From assembly GCA_033032175.1 (NCBI GenBank), contig CM065322.1:17546001-17610000 (forward strand): a stretch of DNA of 64,000 nt. Direction: 5' to 3'. A model generated the notes under the pieces. The model saw nothing but the letters and a program-made list of their open reading frames with translations. It was not told the DNA's origin and did no database searches. Position 1 is the stretch's first letter. Every line of letters begins with the position of its first letter. Both the position numbers and the translations under genes were made by a program. Of the stretch, positions 60,385-64,000 are shown piece after piece. Source of the stretch: Saturnia japonica (Eukaryota; Arthropoda; Insecta; Lepidoptera; Saturniidae).

Positions 60385-60790
60385 GAAAACGGTTAATTAA
60401 GACCTATACTTGGAGCACAGCTTTGTAGGGCTGCGAAACATGGACGTTCAATCAAAGGGACAAGGAAAGGTTGGAAAGGAAAGAAAAGGCTGTGTTTGAG
60501 ATTACTGATGAGGAAGTGTTATGTATAGTTGACGACAAAAGACACTTGTCGAGAAATATAGGTAGCAAGACAGAAAAGATGATTACGCACTTCATACGGC
60601 ACAAGTTTAAAAAAAAATTTAACGGTAAATTGAAGTAAAGCGAGGAAAAGGAAAACCTAGACGAAGATTTTTCCAACAAGTGAAGGTTAAAGTGAGAGTC
60701 GTGTCGTACGAAGAAGTCAAAAGAAAGGATATGGTCTTTATTGTGGAAACTGCTGCATTGACCAGAGCTGAGCTCGTAAATTAAAGAAGA
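60385..60790 (+). pseudogene. Non-LTR retrotransposon (LINE) RT C-terminal relic
   Basis: In shifting frames the plus strand gives a stop then GCETWTFNQRDKERLERKEK, the post-RT 'YGCETWTL' motif of many RTE/CR1-type LINEs. VDDKRHLSRNIGSKTEKMI follows, then RGKGKPRRRFFQQVKV and VVSYEEVKRKDM, matching the usual GKRGRGRPR...SYEE tail. At least two frame changes and stops are present. The upstream RT core is missing, so it is 5'-truncated as LINE copies usually are. Confidence 0.75.
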
Positions 60791-61021
60791 AGAACGGATT
60801 CTACCAACCAGCTGGAGTAAACCTTGATGTATTATTAATGTAAGGACAGTTGTCACCACCCAGAGATAACGTTTGATGGCAGATTTCAAATTTATCCTAC
60901 TTGGTCAATACATTCCAAGTGTACAATATGTACACAGGCTTATCTGAAATTAAAACGCCCTTCTTTACGACAACTATGTAAAGTCTACCCGCTAAACAAT
61001 ATTTTCTATCCCTTAAAAATA

Positions 61022-61240
61022 GCCTCAATAGCCTAGTGGTCATAACTACAAATGCTATGATCGAGGTCCTTGGTTCAATTCCCAGGTCGAACAAAGTGTT
61101 ATTGGATTTTCTATGGCTTTGTGCCCGATTAATGGCAATAGGCTTGCCCCTTATTACATGAGGGCGAACTGTGGGTGTACATTAGTACACCCTTGCCTAA
61201 CCCTTCGGGGATATAGGTTTGGTGGTATGTATTTATGTAT
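61022..61240 (+). repeat. tRNA-derived SINE, family A, copy 2
   Basis: The head has box A TAGCCTAGTGGTC and box B GGTTCAATTCCCAGGTCGA. The body matches copy 1 (AGTGTTATTGGATTTTCTAT, GTGCCCGATTAATGGCAATA, CTTGCCCCTTATTACATG), with a small deletion after CTATG. It lies in the upstream dystrophin intron. Confidence 0.7.
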
Positions 61241-62848
61241 AATAAACAATTTAATTCCAATAAAACTAACAAAACTTTCTTAAAAATCACAAATGTTTAA
61301 AAATGACAATAAAGAAACTTATTTAATAGCTTGAAGTATTCCCATCACTAAACTAGACTGCGCATGCGTACAAAACTCACTTGAGAGTATTTAAGGGGGA
61401 GATGACGTTCTTGCTTAGTAGTATATTCTAAGTATTCGAAGCACGTAGGTACGCCTCCAATATTACTAGATTAAATCTATATAAGTATCACACAATATAT
61501 TTTATTTAATAAATGATATCAGCTATACTCAATGGGAGTCAGAACTTACTGTAATTCATTTAATTATCAAGGTTTTTATTAAATAAACACGATTAGAAGT
61601 TAGGACAGAGCGTACTGCGCTATATTATATACCGTAGTAATTTTTTACAAATGGTTTCGTCTCCTTTTAGAGTAGTATTTACATGTACAAAATTAATTAA
61701 AACGTGCAAAATATTTAGTGAATTTAGTATTCCAATTGATCATATCTGGTTGTTTGCTTAAATTGATTTCGTAATAGAAAACGTACTATGATTATGCACT
61801 CTCTGTTATAGTGAGAAAAATGACTTAACTTTTAAGCTATGTAATCAAATAATATTTTAAAACAATAATTATGTAGAAACAAATAACAATAACAGAAATT
61901 AATAACCATGCATTAATAATTGATTTTAAATTAATCATTATTTTCATTATTCTTTATTTATTTTTTGTTGTTTTCATTAATTTTATTTAAGTGTTGTCCA
62001 AAGATAATTTTATTTATATTAATTTAAAAATATTACGATTTTTTTCTTCCAATTTTCTTATTTCAAATTATAATAATAATATGTTTTATTCCTGTTAGTT
62101 ATTACTATAATAATTTAATTTAAAATATGCTGTGTGTCGATTAATATGTTTTGTGTTTCAATGGATGTACGAAGCTATGGGAAATGCTGTATACTCCTAT
62201 AATGAACATACGCATCAGGTATATTACTTAAACATAATTATAATAATACTGTATAATGACAGTATGAGAATGCATAGGTAATGTTCAATATGACAATATT
62301 TTAGTGTTTGCAATATACTATTCACCTATGACGCCATGTTCAAATGTGCATGTATACCAAACGAATACAATTTTCCATAAGGTATTTACGGGATTCAGTG
62401 AAACCTTACAGTGTCGTACTCCGGTTATTAATTGGTCCGTTTGATGCTGCACGTAGAGTATCCGACACGTGACTAGAATACTAATCAGCCGAACCAGACG
62501 ATGAGAGACCGAACAAAAAATATATTCTAACAATTTCAGGGAATCGTGGTGTGAGGCGCCAGGAGACACCACTCGAGGGACATATTAGACGACAAATGAG
62601 ATAACTTTTATTTATTTATAAACGAATTCCCATCACAAGTTATTTCAAAAGAAATGAATTTTTGGATTAAGATACGTCGATATTATTAGTATTCAAATAA
62701 GCATATATATATATACCGTGACGGTGTTATTAGGTATCGAGATTATATTCTGTTTATATTATCTATCTCGATTATAAATAAAAAGATAATACCCCTAATA
62801 AAATGTAAAAAAATTTAGTTAAATGAGAAAACCTACAAGGTAATACAC

Positions 62849-62911
62849 ACGGCGCGGCGCGGCGCGGCTCAGGGTACCGCCTTACGATCAAACGTACCGG
62901 TGCGCCGCGCC
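62849..62911. repeat. GGCGC-rich inverted repeat
   Basis: GGCGCGGCGC (62851-62860, repeated to 62867) and GCGCCGCGCC (62902-62911) are complementary 10-bp arms around a loop containing GGTACCG...CGTACCGG. It is a GC island in very AT-rich intron. Confidence 0.6.
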
Positions 62912-63874
62912 GGGACTGGCGATGGTTTTATCACGTTTTAAAAAAATTGCTAAAGTTTAGGGAAACTAAAACTAAATATGTTAATTTTAAATTGCAATAA
63001 CATTTTTGTTTTTCATAATAAATCAAATTTTTTTTTTTTTTGGTAATGTCATTGGGGTACCTATATACCCCTATCGGATTCGACGATGTTTTTAATACAT
63101 ATTGTTAGTTATCGCTGTTAATTAATCAATTGTAGGTATAATGCATATGATGTTGTATATGAACTGAACTTGTGAGAATACAGTACATCCCAACGAAATG
63201 AACGTTCCTTAGTATTTACAATATATTCCTGAAATCTGTGACGTGCAGTTGTCAACTCACATACGTTAATAGTAACGAGTAAGTCGGTGAGTGTCTCGGG
63301 AGTCACGAGGTTTCTTAAGTGAAACCTGACACTAAGCCACGTCGGGTCGCTTACAGTTTGATGTGATGCGAACATCATGAAAAAATGTATCCAGTGAGAG
63401 ATGTTAACACTTATCAGTGAATGTAGGTAAGCAATATAACTTATTAGAAAATTTGACAGAAATAATTAATCATTTAAATTAATAATCTCACGATATAGTG
63501 ATTGTTTATAGTTGATATTGAGCAAGAATTAGAAGGAAGTTTTCTCGTTCTAGAATGTTCCTGTATTATTTACGTATAGAGTTCCGCATAATAAGTTTGT
63601 ATATAATAAATATATTTTTACAATGGAATTTTTTCATAATTTTGAATAATGAAATGTAAATATAATACTATGAAAGTCTATTATATAATTTATAGTACCT
63701 AAAGGGGTTGTTTAAATGATTTTTTTTTTCATTAACCCGAATTTCAGGATAACATCAGATTTTAAAAAAAAATTGTTAAGACCCCCTCCCTCACCGTATC
63801 CTAATTATTCATATATAATTGTGAACGGTATCTATTCAAAGAGAAAAGGTGAATAAAAAGGGAATAGTTGTAAC

Positions 63875-63970
63875 CTTCTGTTTATCGAGCTGGTGCAGGA
63901 TCTGGTCGAGGTCGCCGACGGTGACAGACTGCGCGCGCAGCATGTCCTCCACACTCAGCCAATCCCGGAT
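63875..63970 (-). CDS. Dys: Dystrophin internal exon (spectrin-repeat segment), 96 nt
   Basis: This is a short internal exon on the minus strand. The acceptor reads TTGTTCAG and the donor AAG|GTTACA. The 96 nt give 32 open codons, phase 0 at both ends, starting IRDWLSVEDML and ending in LHQLDKQK. The Trp near the start, VGDLDQI and the heptad-like leucines fit a helix of a dystrophin rod-domain spectrin repeat; dystrophin links the actin cytoskeleton to the membrane dystroglycan complex. It reads in frame into the exon at 54980-55085, and together they give one continuous repeat. Third positions are GC-rich, unlike the AT-rich surroundings, which supports coding function. The donor is not a strong consensus. 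The dystrophin assignment rests on remembered family resemblance; another spectrin-repeat protein is possible but less likely. Confidence 0.8.
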
Positions 63971-64000
63971 CTGAACAATTTACAGTATCATCATCTAGTA

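Larger units (their letters stand above)
55086..63874 (-). other. Dystrophin intron between the two rod exons (about 8.8 kb)
   Basis: The intron runs from donor AAG|GTTACA at the right to acceptor TTACAG at the left. It is AT-rich and non-coding. Recognisable contents are a LINE relic near 60.4-60.8 kb, a tRNA-derived SINE near 61.0-61.2 kb, a Helitron 3' end at 59484, GC-rich repeat-like patches near 58.5-58.8 kb, and an X-box-like palindrome at 59798-59812. I see no further exon in it. Confidence 0.75.

Noticed and set aside
60452..60889. 145-codon minus-strand gene
   Set aside because: It is the antisense shadow of the LINE relic, whose real motifs read on the plus strand.

Overview
This is AT-rich insect nuclear DNA, most likely from a moth or butterfly. 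The evidence is dense lepidopteran-style interspersed repeats: Helitron copies with A|TC...CTAG|T ends, tRNA-headed SINEs, a BEL/Pao and a copia-type LTR element, a mariner-like relic, and MITEs. These sit inside the introns of one host gene. No bacterial, organellar or viral gene set, rRNA, tRNA gene or CRISPR array is visible.

The host gene reads on the minus strand and is very probably dystrophin. Two short exons, too small to appear as long ORFs, lie at 63875-63970 and 54980-55085. They join in phase 0 into one spectrin-repeat segment of dystrophin type (...VGDLDQI..., then LEQKKPQLDEL...). The rest of the window is the ~8.8 kb intron between them and the following intron, which is more than 54 kb and runs off the left end. 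Inside that large intron, at 27209-27860, is a 217-codon minus-strand open exon. It has its own ATG, an in-frame upstream stop and a CAG|GTATTT donor, and it ends in the same splice phase as the 55-kb exon. It is best explained as an alternative first exon of a short dystrophin isoform (compare the Dp117, Dp186 and Dp205 isoforms of flies).

Layout, left to right: 1-7.6 kb, MITEs (one interrupted by a Helitron) and a foldback element; 7.6-8.9 kb, a CpG-rich 62-bp x 21 minisatellite with a duplicated five-unit block; 8.9-19.6 kb, intron with a 1127-bp TTA-flanked TIR transposon; 19.6-24.3 kb, a recently inserted but internally deleted BEL/Pao element; 27-28 kb, the candidate isoform exon; 28-38 kb, Helitron fragments, SINEs and a long hairpin; 38.5-40 kb, a shrunken copia-type element with an intact gag and only 24-bp terminal repeats; 41-45 kb, more repeats and CpG-rich patches; 45.4-47.5 kb, a Helitron carrying eight near-identical 198-bp units; 47.9-49.1 kb, a mariner-family pseudogene; 52-53.3 kb, a short sister Helitron and a G-quadruplex-prone tract; 55-63.9 kb, the upstream intron with a LINE relic and a SINE.

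The most unusual items are the alternative-exon inference, the copia-type mini-element with tiny direct terminal repeats and a perfect target duplication, the higher-order minisatellite, and the satellite growing inside a Helitron. All family names come from motif recognition by eye; no database search was possible.
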